Shown: in pieces, positions 1 through 9,757 of the stretch
Layout of the letters: every line of letters starts with the position of its first letter
Position numbering within the stretch: position 1 is the first letter of the stretch
Assembly (NCBI RefSeq): GCF_030296595.1
Contig: NZ_AP027731.1
Coordinates: forward strand, 1,612,001-1,676,000
Direction: 5' to 3'
From: Naasia aerilata
GTDB taxonomy: Bacteria; Actinomycetota; Actinomycetes; Actinomycetales; Microbacteriaceae
Length of the DNA: 64,000 bases
Made by a program: the position numbers and the translations under genes
Notes under the pieces: model-generated
The model's database searches: none
Told to the model about the DNA's origin: nothing
What the model saw: only the letters and a program-made list of their open reading frames with translations

Positions 1-95
1 CGGCCAGCGAGGAGATCCTCGAGGCGGACGCGGGCGTCGGCGCGGCCGCGCACGCTGCCGCGCCTGTCGTCGAGCGGGTGGGCGCGGACGCGTGA
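1..95 (+). CDS. 3' end of an unidentified gene
   Basis: An open frame enters from the left edge and stops at TGA 93-95. Only about 30 C-terminal residues are visible; they are rich in Ala, Glu and Val and carry no recognisable motif. The gene converges on the epimerase gene that ends 14 bases further on. I cannot assign a function. By context it may belong to the same polysaccharide locus. Confidence 0.4.
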   Translation, partial: ASEEILEADAGVGAAAHAAAPVVERVGADA

Positions 96-108
96 GAATC
101 GCGCTGCG

Positions 109-926
109 TCAGTCCGAAGCGGCTGAGGCGGCGAGCTCCTCGACCCGGTGGCGGGCGCGGAAGCCGAGCAGGGTCGCGGCCAGCTCGGGATCGGCGACGC
201 TGAACGTGTCCTCGCCGGGCGGCACCGGCTCGTAGGCCTCGGAGGGGAACAGGCCCGCCAGGTCGGCGTTGCTGACGGCGCGACCGGTCCCGGCGTTGAC
301 GGCCGCGAAGCCGTCGAGCTCGGCATCGAGCGCCGAGGCGAACGCGCGAGCGACATCGTCCGCGTGGATGTAGTCGCGCACGAAGCGGGGGAGACCTGCA
401 GCCGGGGCCTGTCCTCCGGGTCCGCGAGGCGGTTCAGGAGCGAGGCGGAGCAACCGGGTCCGTAGGCGTTGAAGATGCGCAGGGCGACGACGGACAGGCC
501 CGAATGGGCGGCCGCCTCGAGCACGCTCTCGCTCTCCGCCTTGAGGCGGGCGTACTCCGAAGCCCCGTGCAGGGGAGCGGTCTCCGGGCGCGGCTCCCGC
601 GTGCCCGTGCCGTAGACGGCGCCGCTGGAGGCGAACACCAGGCGCCGGGCGCCGGCGTCCCTGGCGTGGTCGGCGAAGTCGGCCAGAGCGTGCAGGTAGC
701 GCCTCGTCGTGAACGGGTCCGCTGACGAGGGGTTGGCGAGATACGCGATCCGCTCGTACCCGTCCGCGAGAACGGCCGCGACGGACGCGCCATCGGTGAC
801 GTCGAGGGTCACCGGACCCCGCCGCGAGGCGAGGGCGGGCTGCTCGCCGGAGCGCCGCAGCTCGGCGGCGACCGCCGCACCGAGCGGGCTGGATGCGCCG
901 ACGATCAGCGTGCGGCGGGCGGTCAC
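109..926 (-). CDS. NAD-dependent epimerase/dehydratase (frameshifted)
   Basis: An extended short-chain dehydrogenase acting on a nucleotide sugar. The N-terminal part has a Rossmann glycine motif (VGASSPLGA, about residues 9-17) and a YARLK catalytic pair near residue 120. The C-terminal part contains the family block RDYIHADDVA. The two parts are in different frames; restoring one C in a C5 run near 386-390 joins them as VSPRFVRDYIH and gives 272 residues, a little short for the family. The GTG start overlaps the stop of the upstream dehydratase gene by four bases (GTGA), so the two are probably translationally coupled. Substrate unknown. Confidence 0.8.
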
Positions 927-2350
927 TGCAGCGCGTCGAAGCCGAACCGGACGAGCTCGGCCCGAAGCTCCGCGTCCGAGATCGTGTAGGTGCGCGTGCG
1001 CTCGAGGAGCGCGCGCGCCCACGCCACCGTCTCTCCGCGAGCGTGCTGGTCGTCCTCGCGCACCACGAATATCTTCGGATGCGTGGTGGCGTCGACCGAG
1101 CTGGCGCGGTAGGAGAGCTCCTCGTACATCTTCTCGCCCGGCCGCAGGCCGATGATGTCGATGGCGAGCGAGGGGTTCACAGCGTCGATGAGCCCGCGCG
1201 CGAGGTCCAGGACGCGCACCGGCTCGCCCATGTCGAGCACGAACAGGTCGCCGTGACGGCTCGACGTCGCCGTCTGGATCACGAGCTGCGCCGCCTCGTC
1301 GATCGTCATGAAGTAGCGCGTGATGTCGGGATGCGTGACGGTCAGGTTCTTGCCGGCGGCGAGCTGGCGGCGGAAGGTCTGCATGACGCTCCCCTCGCTC
1401 TCGAGCACGTTGCCGAAGCGCACCGCGGAGAGCACGGTGGAGCTCCCGGCGTCGAGGTCGCGCAGGATCAGCTCGCCGATCCGCTTCGTGGCCCCCATCA
1501 CGTTCGTGGGGTGCACAGCCTTATCGGTCGAGACGTTGACGACCCGGCTCACGCCCGCACGGATGGCCTGGGTGACCACGTTGAGCGTGCCCCAGACGTT
1601 GTTGTTGAACGCCTCGACGGCGTTGTCCTGCATCAGCGGGACGTGCTTGTAGGCGGCGACGTGGAAGACGAACTCCGGCTTGTACTTGTCCATGAGCTGC
1701 GCGATGCGCCCCTCGGACTGGATGTCCGCCATCTCGAGGGCAAAGTTCGGGATGTCCGCCAGGCTGCGCCCGAGATGGAAGATCCCGCTCTCGGAGCGGT
1801 CGACGCAGACGACGAGCTCCGGGTCGAGCAGGTGGATCTGGGCGACGAGCCGGGATCCGATGGATCCGGCCGCGCCGGTCACGAGCACGCGCTTGCCGGC
1901 GAGCAGCTCGCGGGCGCTCATCATGTCGTGCTTGACCGGTGCCCGCCCGACGAAGTCGAGCACGTCGACGTCTGTGAGGTCGTCGATCGAGACCCGCTCG
2001 CGCGACACGATCCGGTAGGTCCTCGGGATGATCGCGAGCTCCACCCCGGGGCGGGGCACGCGCGACACGAAGTCGCGCAGCACGTCGCCGTCCGCCGAGG
2101 GGATCGCGAAGTACACGACGTCCACCCGCTCGCGCGCTGAGACCTCGGCGACGTCCTCCAGGCGGCCCAGGACGTCCGGGGCGTCCGAGGAGTCGTCGAG
2201 GAATCCCACCGCGACATCGCCTGCCGCGACCACATCCGCCGCGAGCGAGGTTCCCGCGGTGCCGCGGCCCGCGATCAGGACGCGCTTGCCTCCTGCAGGA
2301 CCGGCGGCTGAAGGGCGATCGGCCGTTCCGGCCCCGTTGGCGTTGCTCAT
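923..2350 (-). CDS. CapD/FlaA1-type nucleotide-sugar 4,6-dehydratase
   Basis: Polysaccharide biosynthesis protein of the CapD/WbpM group, 475 residues and intact. Residues 20-150 form a CoA-binding/Rossmann-like sensor domain. The dehydratase domain begins at GAAGSIG (159-165) and has TDK (275-277) and the MxxxK pair (285-289), with Met in place of the usual catalytic Tyr, as in the large UDP-GlcNAc 4,6-dehydratases. The four N-terminal membrane helices of WbpM/FlaA1 are absent, so this is a soluble short form. Likely makes a 4-keto-6-deoxy sugar nucleotide, perhaps passed to the coupled epimerase downstream. The exact product cannot be read from sequence. Confidence 0.85.
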   Translation of the reverse strand: MSNANGAGTADRPSAAGPAGGKRVLIAGRGTAGTSLAADVVAAGDVAVGFLDDSSDAPDVLGRLEDVAEVSARERVDVVYFAIPSADGDVLRDFVSRVPRPGVELAIIPRTYRIVSRERVSIDDLTDVDVLDFVGRAPVKHDMMSARELLAGKRVLVTGAAGSIGSRLVAQIHLLDPELVVCVDRSESGIFHLGRSLADIPNFALEMADIQSEGRIAQLMDKYKPEFVFHVAAYKHVPLMQDNAVEAFNNNVWGTLNVVTQAIRAGVSRVVNVSTDKAVHPTNVMGATKRIGELILRDLDAGSSTVLSAVRFGNVLESEGSVMQTFRRQLAAGKNLTVTHPDITRYFMTIDEAAQLVIQTATSSRHGDLFVLDMGEPVRVLDLARGLIDAVNPSLAIDIIGLRPGEKMYEELSYRASSVDATTHPKIFVVREDDQHARGETVAWARALLERTRTYTISDAELRAELVRFGFDALQ

Positions 2351-2451
2351 CGCCCTCGATCGTACCCGGCCCGATCCGGCGCCCCTCGTCGCCGCGAGGG
2401 CGGGCGTCAGCGCGCCGACGTGCCGCAGGCGAGGTCGGGCCCTGCGGCCTC

Positions 2452-2457
2452 TAGGGT
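2452..2457 (+). promoter_or_regulatory. -10 box of a leaderless promoter
   Basis: TAGGGT followed by exactly 7 nt and then ATG at 2465. The TANNNT-N7-start geometry is typical for leaderless actinobacterial mRNAs. No Shine-Dalgarno sequence precedes the ATG. Confidence 0.55.
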
Positions 2458-2464
2458 GTCAGCC

Positions 2465-3467
2465 ATGGCACATCGCGTGGCGGTCATCGTGCGGACCAAG
2501 GACCGGCCCTACTTCCTCCGACGGGCGCTGGCGGACATCGCCGGCCAGACCTTCACCGACGCCGAGGTCCTCGTCGTCAACGATGGCGGCGACGAAGCCG
2601 CGGTCCAGGCGGTGCTGGAGGAGTCGGGCATCCAGGACCGGATCACGGTGCTGAACACCCCGGGCAAGGCGGGCCGCTGCGCCGCCGCCAACGCCGGCAT
2701 TCGGGCGACCACGGCTCCGTATGTCGTGCTGCACGACGACGACGACCTCTGGCACGCCGACTTCCTCCTCCGCACGGTCGCCACGCTCGACGAAAGCCCC
2801 GCCGACGCGGGAGTCGTGGTCGCGACCGAGATCGTCATCGAGGAGCGCAGCGAGGACGGCTGGTCGGCCGTCGGCCGGGCCCCGTTCTGGGAGGGCCTCA
2901 CCGGGATCACCTTCACCAGCCTCCTCGAGGTCAACCGAGCCGTTCCGATCTCCTTCCTCTACCGCCGGTCGATCCATGACGAGGTCGGGTACTACGACGA
3001 GTCGCTCCTCACCGTCGAAGACTGGGACTTCTACCTGCGCGTGGCCGCGAAGCACCCGGTCGCCTTCCTGGGCGGCGAGGCGCTCGCGTTCTGGACGCAT
3101 CGTCCGGCCGCGGAGGGCGCGGACAGCAACAGCATGTTCGAGCTCGCCGGCCAGCACTCCCGCGACGACCTCGCCGTCCGCGATCTCGCCCTGCGCGCCT
3201 GGGTGGCCGAGAACGGCCCCGGCCTGCCCCTCTACATCGCCCTCGTCGAGCGGCGGCTGAGGAGGACTTCAACCGCAGCCTCGAGCTGAAGCTCGACGAG
3301 CAGCGGCACCGGATCGTCGCGGAGATCAACGCGACGCACCCGTTCTGGTCGCGCGTGCGCCGGGTCCGGTCGAAGGTGCTGCGCGTTCTCGAGCGCCGCG
3401 CCATGACCGCGGGCGCGCAGGAGGAAGCCGCGGGCCGCTCGAGTCTTCTCGCGGCCTTCGGCCCTAG
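2465..3467 (+). CDS. Glycosyltransferase family 2 (two frameshifts)
   Basis: GT-A fold glycosyltransferase, expected at the cytoplasmic face and using a nucleotide sugar. It opens with VAVIVRTKDRPYFL, has the metal/nucleotide motif HDDDDLW (90-96), and VEDWDFYLR near 184-192 as the acceptor/catalytic ED motif. The frame breaks near 3252-3262 (restoring a G continues into EEDFNRSLELKLDEQ) and again near 3462 (restoring a C yields AAFGP and stop TAG 3465-3467), giving 334 residues. It ends 3 bases before the ABC ATPase gene on the other strand. Donor and acceptor unknown. Confidence 0.8.
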
Positions 3468-3470
3468 GGC

Positions 3471-4226
3471 TCAGCCGGCGCGCATCAGCGCGACGGCCTC
3501 CTTGCTGTCGCCGTCGAAGGCGATCTGGCCGCCGCGCAGCAGCACGCCGCGCTGGCACAGGTTCGACACCATGTTGAGGTCGTGGCTGACGACCACGAGC
3601 GTCTTGCCCTCGTCGTGGAGTCCGCGGATCCGGGCCAGGCACTTCTCCTGGAACGGCTCGTCGCCCACGGAGAGGATCTCGTCGATGAGCAGGATGTCGA
3701 CCTCCGTGTGGATGGCGACGGAGAACGCCAGGCGGAGGAACATGCCGGACGAGTAGTGCTTCACCTCGGTGTCGATGAAGCGCTCGATCTCGCTGAACGC
3801 GACGATCTCGTCGAAGCGGGCCTCGGTCTCCCGCTTGGACATGCCGAGGATGGCGGCGTTGAGGTAGACGTTCTCCCGGCCGGAGAGATCCGGGTGGAAG
3901 CCCGCGCCCACCTCGATGAGCCCGGCGACCCGGCCTCGCGTGAGGACGCGCCCGTGGTCGGGTGCGAGGACGCCGGAGATGAGCTTGAGCATCGTCGACT
4001 TGCCCGAGCCGTTGAAGCCGAGCAGGGCGAGGGATTCGCCGCGCGCGACCGAGAAGGAGACGTCGTTCAGGGCGTTGAAGTCGGTCGTCAGCGGCTTCCG
4101 CTTCATCGCGGCGAGGAACGTCTCCTTGAGGGAGTGCGTGTGGCGCAGCTTGAACGACTTGCGGAGGTTCTCGACGACGATCGCCTCTTCCACCGCGGTC
4201 TGGGTGGTGTCAGAGCTCTTGAGCAA
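3471..4226 (-). CDS. Polysaccharide ABC exporter ATPase (Wzt/TagH type)
   Basis: ATP-binding subunit of a polysaccharide exporter, 251 residues, without the C-terminal carbohydrate-binding domain found in some Wzt. Walker A GFNGSGKST (70-78), signature HYSSGM (157-162), Walker B ILLIDE (178-183), H-loop VSHD (213-216). Its closest functional analogues are Rv3781-type galactan exporters and TagH. The start is TTG at 4226, which lies inside the last codons of the permease gene; the 17-base overlap implies coupled translation. With the permease it should move lipid-linked glycan across the membrane. Confidence 0.9.
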   Translation of the reverse strand: MLKSSDTTQTAVEEAIVVENLRKSFKLRHTHSLKETFLAAMKRKPLTTDFNALNDVSFSVARGESLALLGFNGSGKSTMLKLISGVLAPDHGRVLTRGRVAGLIEVGAGFHPDLSGRENVYLNAAILGMSKRETEARFDEIVAFSEIERFIDTEVKHYSSGMFLRLAFSVAIHTEVDILLIDEILSVGDEPFQEKCLARIRGLHDEGKTLVVVSHDLNMVSNLCQRGVLLRGGQIAFDGDSKEAVALMRAG

Positions 4227-5075
4227 AGCGGCCCTCCAGGCGCCGGAAGACGAACTGCCCGAGCAGGAGCGTCAGCAGCGCGATCACGAGCCCGAGCATC
4301 CCGAACGTCATCAGGTCCGGCAGGGCCGCGGCCGAGTGCGGATCGAGCGGGAGCCAGAAGCCGGCGTGGGCCAGCTCCACCGCGGCGGTGATCGGGTTCA
4401 GCCGGTAGAGCGTGAACCCGACGGGGCCGAGCCGGTCGGCGACCGCGGTCCACGAGTACATGACGGGAGAGGCCCACACGGCGCACATGCCGATGATGTC
4501 GACCAGGCTCTGGGCATCGCGGTAGGCGACGTTGATGGCGCCGAAGAGCATCCCGAGCCCTGTGGCGAAGATCGCGACGATGATGAGGGACAGCAGGATG
4601 GCGCCGACGGCCGCGAGGAGAACTGCCAGCCGGAGAACAGCGCGATCACGATGACCACGACCACCTGCGGCAGCGTGTTGACCGTCGCGACGAGCATGCT
4701 CGCGACGGGGAAGAGCTCGCGCGGCACGAAGATCTTCTTGATCAGCGCCGCGTTGTCCACGATGCTCCGCGTGCCGTTCGAGAACGCCTCGGTGAAGAAC
4801 GTCACCACCGTGATGCCCGACAGGAGATAGAGCGGGTAGAACCCGACGGAGCTGTTGAGCCGCAGGAAGATGCCGAGGGCCACGAAGAAGACCGCGAACT
4901 GGATCAGCGGCTTGACATAGGACCACAGCCACCCGAGCACGGAGCCGCGATACCGGATCTGCACCTCCTTGCGCACCAGGAGTGCGAGGAGGTGGCGCCG
5001 GCGGACGACATCGATGAGGCCCAGGCCGGAGCCGGGCGCGCGGAGGGGCACGCCCGATGCGGTATCGGTGGTCAT
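4210..5075 (-). CDS. ABC-2 type polysaccharide exporter permease (frameshifted)
   Basis: Membrane subunit (Wzm/TagG/Rv3783-like) pairing with the overlapping ATPase. The N-terminal part carries the typical amphipathic entry and RKEVQIRYRGSVLGWLWSYVKPL, then several membrane helices; the C-terminal part has ILLSLIIVAIFATGLGMLFGA and the conserved end RFVFRRLEGRFAQEL. The two parts are in different frames; restoring one base near 4615-4622 gives 288 residues, the usual family length. Start ATG 5075. With several glycosyltransferases nearby, the likely cargo is a galactofuranan or related undecaprenyl/decaprenyl-linked polymer (inference). Confidence 0.88.
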
Positions 5076-5215
5076 GATCTCCCTTAGGACCGCTCCGTGC
5101 GGCCACCGGATTAGTGTAGGTGGCGCCGCGCACACAATGGACCAAGACGGACGGGGGAGCCTGTGGCCCGAACGCGCCCTCCGGCGGTCCTGCCCTCGCC
5201 CGCGCAGGCACACGC

Positions 5216-7314
5216 GTGAGCGCACCCGAGATCTCGGTCGTCGTGGCCGTCGGGCGTGCCGGGCGCGCCGTGCTCCCGAGCGTCCGCTCCGTGCTCGAGT
5301 CCCGCGATGCGGCGTCGCTCGAGGTGGTCGTCGTGTGCTCCCCGGCGGATGAGCGAGCGGTCCGCGCCGTCCTGTCCGGAGCCGGGCTCGACGCCCGGGT
5401 CGTGGTCGCGGAGGACGGGTCCCGATCGTCTCAGCGCAACGCCGGGCTCGGCGCAGCGCAGGGCGGCCTCGTCGGCGTGCTGGACGCCGGCGACCTCGTC
5501 TCGGACGGCTGGCTGCGTGCGGCGTCCGCCGCCGTGTCGGGAGCGGAGGGCCCGGTGGTCGCCCACCCCGAGACGGCCGTGAGCTTCGGCCGCCGGAGCG
5601 GCTGGTGGCCCCAGCCGGCGCACGAGGAGGGCGTGGTGCTGCTGCCCGTCGCCACCGCGTGGAGCTCGGCGGTGCTCGCCTCGGCCGAGACCTGGAGCCG
5701 GCTGCCGTATCCGGAGGCGCCCGACGCGGTCGCCGACGCCGCTTGGCAGGCCGCCGTCGTCGGGGCGGGCGTCCGCCATGCGGCGGTGCCCGGCACCCTC
5801 CACTTCCCGCGCGTGTGGACGAAGGCGGCTCCGTGGGAGCGGCACGCCGAGCTGCTTCCCCGCGTGCCTTTCCTGTCGAGCGAGATCTTCGCCGCCACCG
5901 TGCCCGCTCCGCGTGCCGAGCGCCGCCGCTCCGCGGACCTCGTCGTCCGGGGGCTGCCCGTCGGCCGGGCCGTCCGCACCGTGGCGGAGCCGTGGGTGCG
6001 CGGGGCCCGCCGCATCGCGCGGTCGCGCACCGGGGCGTTCCCCTCCTGGGTGCAGGAGGCCTGGCGGGCCGCCAACCGGCTGGAGCCGCTGGTGTCCTAC
6101 CCGCGCGCCGACGTGGGCCGGTGGTACGAGCGGGTCGCGGAGACCCGCAAGCCGATCGAGCAGGCCGCGCGCGGCTACTGGTGGATGCTCGCGCGGGTAG
6201 GCTCGACCGTCGACTACCTCTTCTTCGCGCCCTGGGTTCGGACCGGGGAGGGGACACCGTGCTGCGCCAGTACGTCGCGGCCGTCGAGCGGCTCGACCCC
6301 GGTGCCCGCACCGCACTCATCACGACGGAGCCCGACCCCTCCCCGCAGCTGTCGGCGATGCCGGCCCACGTGCGCATCGCGGAGTCGCGACAGCTGCTCG
6401 AGGCGGGCCTGCACCGGGACGACCTGGTGGAGTCGATCGTCCCCTCCCTCATCGCTCAGCTGGCCCCCCACACGGTGCACGCGTTCAACTCCACGGTCGC
6501 CTTCGACGTCCTGGAGCAGCACGGCCCCGACCTGCCCTCTGCGCTGTTCCTCACGACCTTCGCGATCGACAGGTCGCCGGACGGCGAGCGGCTCTCCGTG
6601 CTCTTCCTGCGCCGGCCCGGGTTCCTCGACCCGGTGCGGGCTGTCCTGGTCGACAGCGAGCAGTTCGTCGACACGGCGGTCCGCGAGCTGGGGTACCCGC
6701 GGGAGAAGTTTGCGGTGCAGCGCAGCGTGGTCCAGTCCGTCGAGCGCCCGATGCCCTCGTCCGCGGGATCGCCGCTGCGCGTGTTCTGGGCGGGTCGGTT
6801 CGACCTGCCCAAGCGCATCGACATCCTGGCGAGGGTCGTGCGAGCCGCGCGCGACGCCGAATTCCCGCTGGAGATGCACTACTACGGGCTCGAGGTGATG
6901 GGCACCCCGGCGCTTTCCGCCAGCCTCGCCGAGCTCGAGGAGCTGGGCGCCGTCCGCCATCCGCCGTACAGCCGGTTCGCGGAGGTCCCGCTCGGCGACC
7001 TCGACGCGTACGTGCTGACCAGCGAGTGGGAGGGCGTGCCGCTGACGGTCCTGGAGGCGATGACCGCGGGGGTGCCCGTCGTCGCGCCGCTGGTCGGCGG
7101 CGTCGGCGAGGTCCTCAGCGCCGAGACGGGCTACCCGGTGCCGGCGTTCGATGACGCCGCCGGCTACGTCGCGGCCTTCGCCGCCATCGCGGCGGACTTC
7201 GGCGAGGCGCAGCGCCGCGCCGCCGCGGCGCAGCAGGCCGTGCGGCGGCGCTTCAGCACCGAGGCCTTCGACGAGGTGCTGCGCACCCTCGACGGCTACC
7301 TCCGCGAGGGCTGA
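5216..7314 (+). CDS. Two-domain glycosyltransferase, GT2-GT4 (frameshifted)
   Basis: A large cytoplasmic glycosyltransferase: an N-terminal GT2-like domain (EISVVVAVGRAGRAVLPSV, then VLDAGDLVSDGWL) and a C-terminal GT4 domain with VFWAGRFDLPKRIDIL and SEWEGVPLTVLEAMTAGVPVVAP. The domains lie in different frames; restoring one G in the run at 6251-6254 reads WVRTGEGDTVLRQYV and gives 699 residues. The same GT2-linker-GT4 layout occurs in the intact gene that converges on it, so I read this as one protein. In the GT2 domain the usual DxD is reduced to DAGD, so this half may be weakened or have a different role. Start GTG 5216; no clear ribosome site. Confidence 0.75.
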
Positions 7315-9653
7315 GGCGAGCGCCCCGCGGCGGGAGCCGCGGCGAGCATCGCCGGAGAGATCAGGTCGCGCCCGATGGTCGCCTGGAACGCGCTCCAGGA
7401 GTGCTGCGCCTCGGCGTAGGCCCGCCCCCGCTCGATGACCGAGCGCCGAAGGCCGCGGTCGCCCATCATCCGCTGGATCGCGTCGGCGAACCCCGGGGCG
7501 TCGTCCGGCCCCGCCGTGAGCAGGCCGGTCTCGCCGTCGTGGATGATGTCCGGCACGCCGCCGACGGCCGAGGCGATGACCGGCAGGCCGAGCTGGAGAG
7601 CCTGCACCAGCACGAGCGGGAGCCCCTCGGACTTCGAGGTCAGCAGCAGCGCGTGGTACCGCGCGAGGTCGATGGACGAGAGCCCGCCGGAGTAGGGACC
7701 GCGATAGACGACGCCGGCCTTCTCCAGGTCCCGCATCAGCGCGCTGCCCTTCGACGACAGCACGCGCTGTCCCCACACCTCGATCACGGCGGGGACACCG
7801 CGCCGGCGAAGCTCGTCGGCGATAGCGACCAGGGCGTCCGGGCGCTTCTCGTCGTCGAGACGGTGAGGCCACAGCAGGCGGAAGGGGGTGCCATCGGTGA
7901 AGCGCTCGTCGTTGAACGCGGCGGACGAGGCGTCGTCGAGCGGCGCCTTCGTCGCCGCGGGCTGGCGGTGCACCAGGATCCTGCCGGGCGGCAGAGCGAG
8001 GATGTCCTCGATCAGCGCGGCCGTCGTCGTGTTGTCCGTGATCAGGCCGTTGAGATGGTCCAGGTAGGCGCGCTGGCTGTCGTCCGTGATCGGGTTGGTC
8101 GGGTAGCCGTCGCCGATGCGGTCGAACGCGAAGAGCGTCGAGTAGGCGTCCGTCCCGTCGAGGATCTGAGCCGCGTGGGCCTGCAGCGCCTCGGTGAAGT
8201 GGAAGCTGTTGACCGACACGATCAGCTTCGGCCGGGCGAGGACGATGATCTGCGCGAGCAGCCGCTTGCGCACGTGCGGCGGGAACGCGAGCCAGCGCTC
8301 GTCCAGGTGCGCGTAGGCGACCCCGTCCGGAACCATCTCGGGGAGCGTCTTCTCCTCCAGGTAGGTGCCGAGCATCGTCGTCCGGCCGCCGAAGAGCTCC
8401 GTCGACTGCAGCGCCCTCGCGTAGTTGATCGAGACGAGATCCGCGCCCCCGACCCCGACCCACGGGACGGCCACGAGTGCTCCGTGCCGCTCGCCGATCG
8501 CCGCGAGGGCGTCCTCGATGACCTCGGCGTAGCCATCGTCCCGGGCGCGCCACGCGGGCAGCTTCTCGAAGTCGTAGGCGGTCCACGAGATGGCGGGCTC
8601 GATCTCGGCCGCGGCCATGAGCGCGCCCTTCACGCTCAGCGAGGCGCGGCTCGCGTTGCGCCGCCCGGTCACCGCCCGGAGCGTCCAGCGTGCCGACTGG
8701 TACATGACCCGCTTGACGTCGTGGCTCAGCCAGCTCGTCGCGGCCCTCGCGACGGGCAGGGCGGTCGAGTAGACCTTGGCCGCGAGCTCCTGCGTGGTCC
8801 GCTTGCCCGCGGGCGCCTCGTCCGCGCTCACGATCGGCAGGTTGCGCCGGAGCCCCTCGAGGTCGAACTCCGGGAGGATCGAGACCGAGTGCCGGTTGTT
8901 GACGCCTCCGGTCTCGCGCACCCGGTAGAAGAAGACCGTGTCGGGTGCGAGGTCGTGGGTGATGCCCGCGGCGCTCGTGTCGATGTTCCAGATCCAGTCC
9001 TCGGGTCCGTAGCCGGCCTCCGGCGGGAGGGACCGGTACGGGTGCTCGAGGTAGACGCTTCGGCGGGTGACCGCCGAGGAGGGCCACAGGTTGTGGCGCA
9101 TCAGGTCCCGGTAGCTGATGTCGTGCCGGCGCGTCGACTCGGCCCGCCAGAGCAGCGACCGTGCGCCGAAGTTGAGGATGTACTCGGGGTGCACGATCGT
9201 CGGCGTGTCCGCCGCGCGGAGCAGCCGCAGGGCCTCGGAGAAGTAGTTCGCGGACACGAGGTCGTCGCCGTCGACGAAGGCGACGAACTCGCCCGTCGCC
9301 TCCCGGGCGCCCGCGTTGCGCGACGCCCCGGACTCGCCGAGGTGCACCTCGTGGATGCGCACGGGGAAGGGCAGATCGGGCAGGTCCCGCCAGCGCTGCG
9401 CCTCCGCGAGCGTCCGCGCGTCGGCGTTGTCGCAGACGAGGAGGAGCTCGACCGTGTCTCCCGAGAGGGCGGCCAGAGCCGCCCGGATCGACCGGAGGGT
9501 GGGGCGCAGCAGCCGGCCCTCGCGGTGGGCGGTGACCACCACGGTCAGGTCGGGGCTCTGCGGAAGCGGCATCGAGATGTGGTCTCCAGACGTAGGGGCC
9601 AGGCCGGAGAGTCGGTGTGCCGACACCTGCGGCCCGAACATCGATTCTGACAC
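7296..9653 (-). CDS. Two-domain glycosyltransferase, GT2-GT4 fusion
   Basis: Intact 785-residue protein. N-terminal GT2 domain: DLTVVVTAHREGRLLRPTL and FVAFVDGDDLVSANYFSEA with the DxDD metal motif. C-terminal GT4 domain: FRLLWPHRLDDEKRPDALVAI, and LLTSKSEGLPLVLVQALQLG followed by PVIASAVGGVPDIIHDGETG, the donor-binding E-x7-E type region. Two fused activities suggest two consecutive sugar additions. The start is uncertain: the longest frame begins GTG 9653, but ATG 9572 (MPLPQSPDL, directly before the GT2 domain) is also likely. It overlaps the convergent paralogue by 19 bases at the 3' end. Confidence 0.85.
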   Translation of the reverse strand: MSESMFGPQVSAHRLSGLAPTSGDHISMPLPQSPDLTVVVTAHREGRLLRPTLRSIRAALAALSGDTVELLLVCDNADARTLAEAQRWRDLPDLPFPVRIHEVHLGESGASRNAGAREATGEFVAFVDGDDLVSANYFSEALRLLRAADTPTIVHPEYILNFGARSLLWRAESTRRHDISYRDLMRHNLWPSSAVTRRSVYLEHPYRSLPPEAGYGPEDWIWNIDTSAAGITHDLAPDTVFFYRVRETGGVNNRHSVSILPEFDLEGLRRNLPIVSADEAPAGKRTTQELAAKVYSTALPVARAATSWLSHDVKRVMYQSARWTLRAVTGRRNASRASLSVKGALMAAAEIEPAISWTAYDFEKLPAWRARDDGYAEVIEDALAAIGERHGALVAVPWVGVGGADLVSINYARALQSTELFGGRTTMLGTYLEEKTLPEMVPDGVAYAHLDERWLAFPPHVRKRLLAQIIVLARPKLIVSVNSFHFTEALQAHAAQILDGTDAYSTLFAFDRIGDGYPTNPITDDSQRAYLDHLNGLITDNTTTAALIEDILALPPGRILVHRQPAATKAPLDDASSAAFNDERFTDGTPFRLLWPHRLDDEKRPDALVAIADELRRRGVPAVIEVWGQRVLSSKGSALMRDLEKAGVVYRGPYSGGLSSIDLARYHALLLTSKSEGLPLVLVQALQLGLPVIASAVGGVPDIIHDGETGLLTAGPDDAPGFADAIQRMMGDRGLRRSVIERGRAYAEAQHSWSAFQATIGRDLISPAMLAAAPAAGRSPQPSRR

Positions 9654-9746
9654 GGAGGCATTGCTCCGCCCGCCCCGGCCCGCGGATGACGCCGTTCTGA
9701 GGCCCTCCCGGTCGTGTCCGGCGCGGGGGAGAATCGGCCGCCCCGT

Positions 9747-9752
9747 TATCCT
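9747..9752 (+). promoter_or_regulatory. -10 box, near-leaderless promoter
   Basis: TATCCT with 5 nt to the GTG start at 9758. There is no ribosome-binding site in between. Confidence 0.45.
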
Positions 9753-9757
9753 CGGGT

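Noticed and set aside
2370-2400. CCCTCG-N6-CGAGGG dyad upstream of the 2465 gene as a seventh operator site
   Set aside because: It lacks the CCCC/GGGG blocks and differs in length from the six sites.
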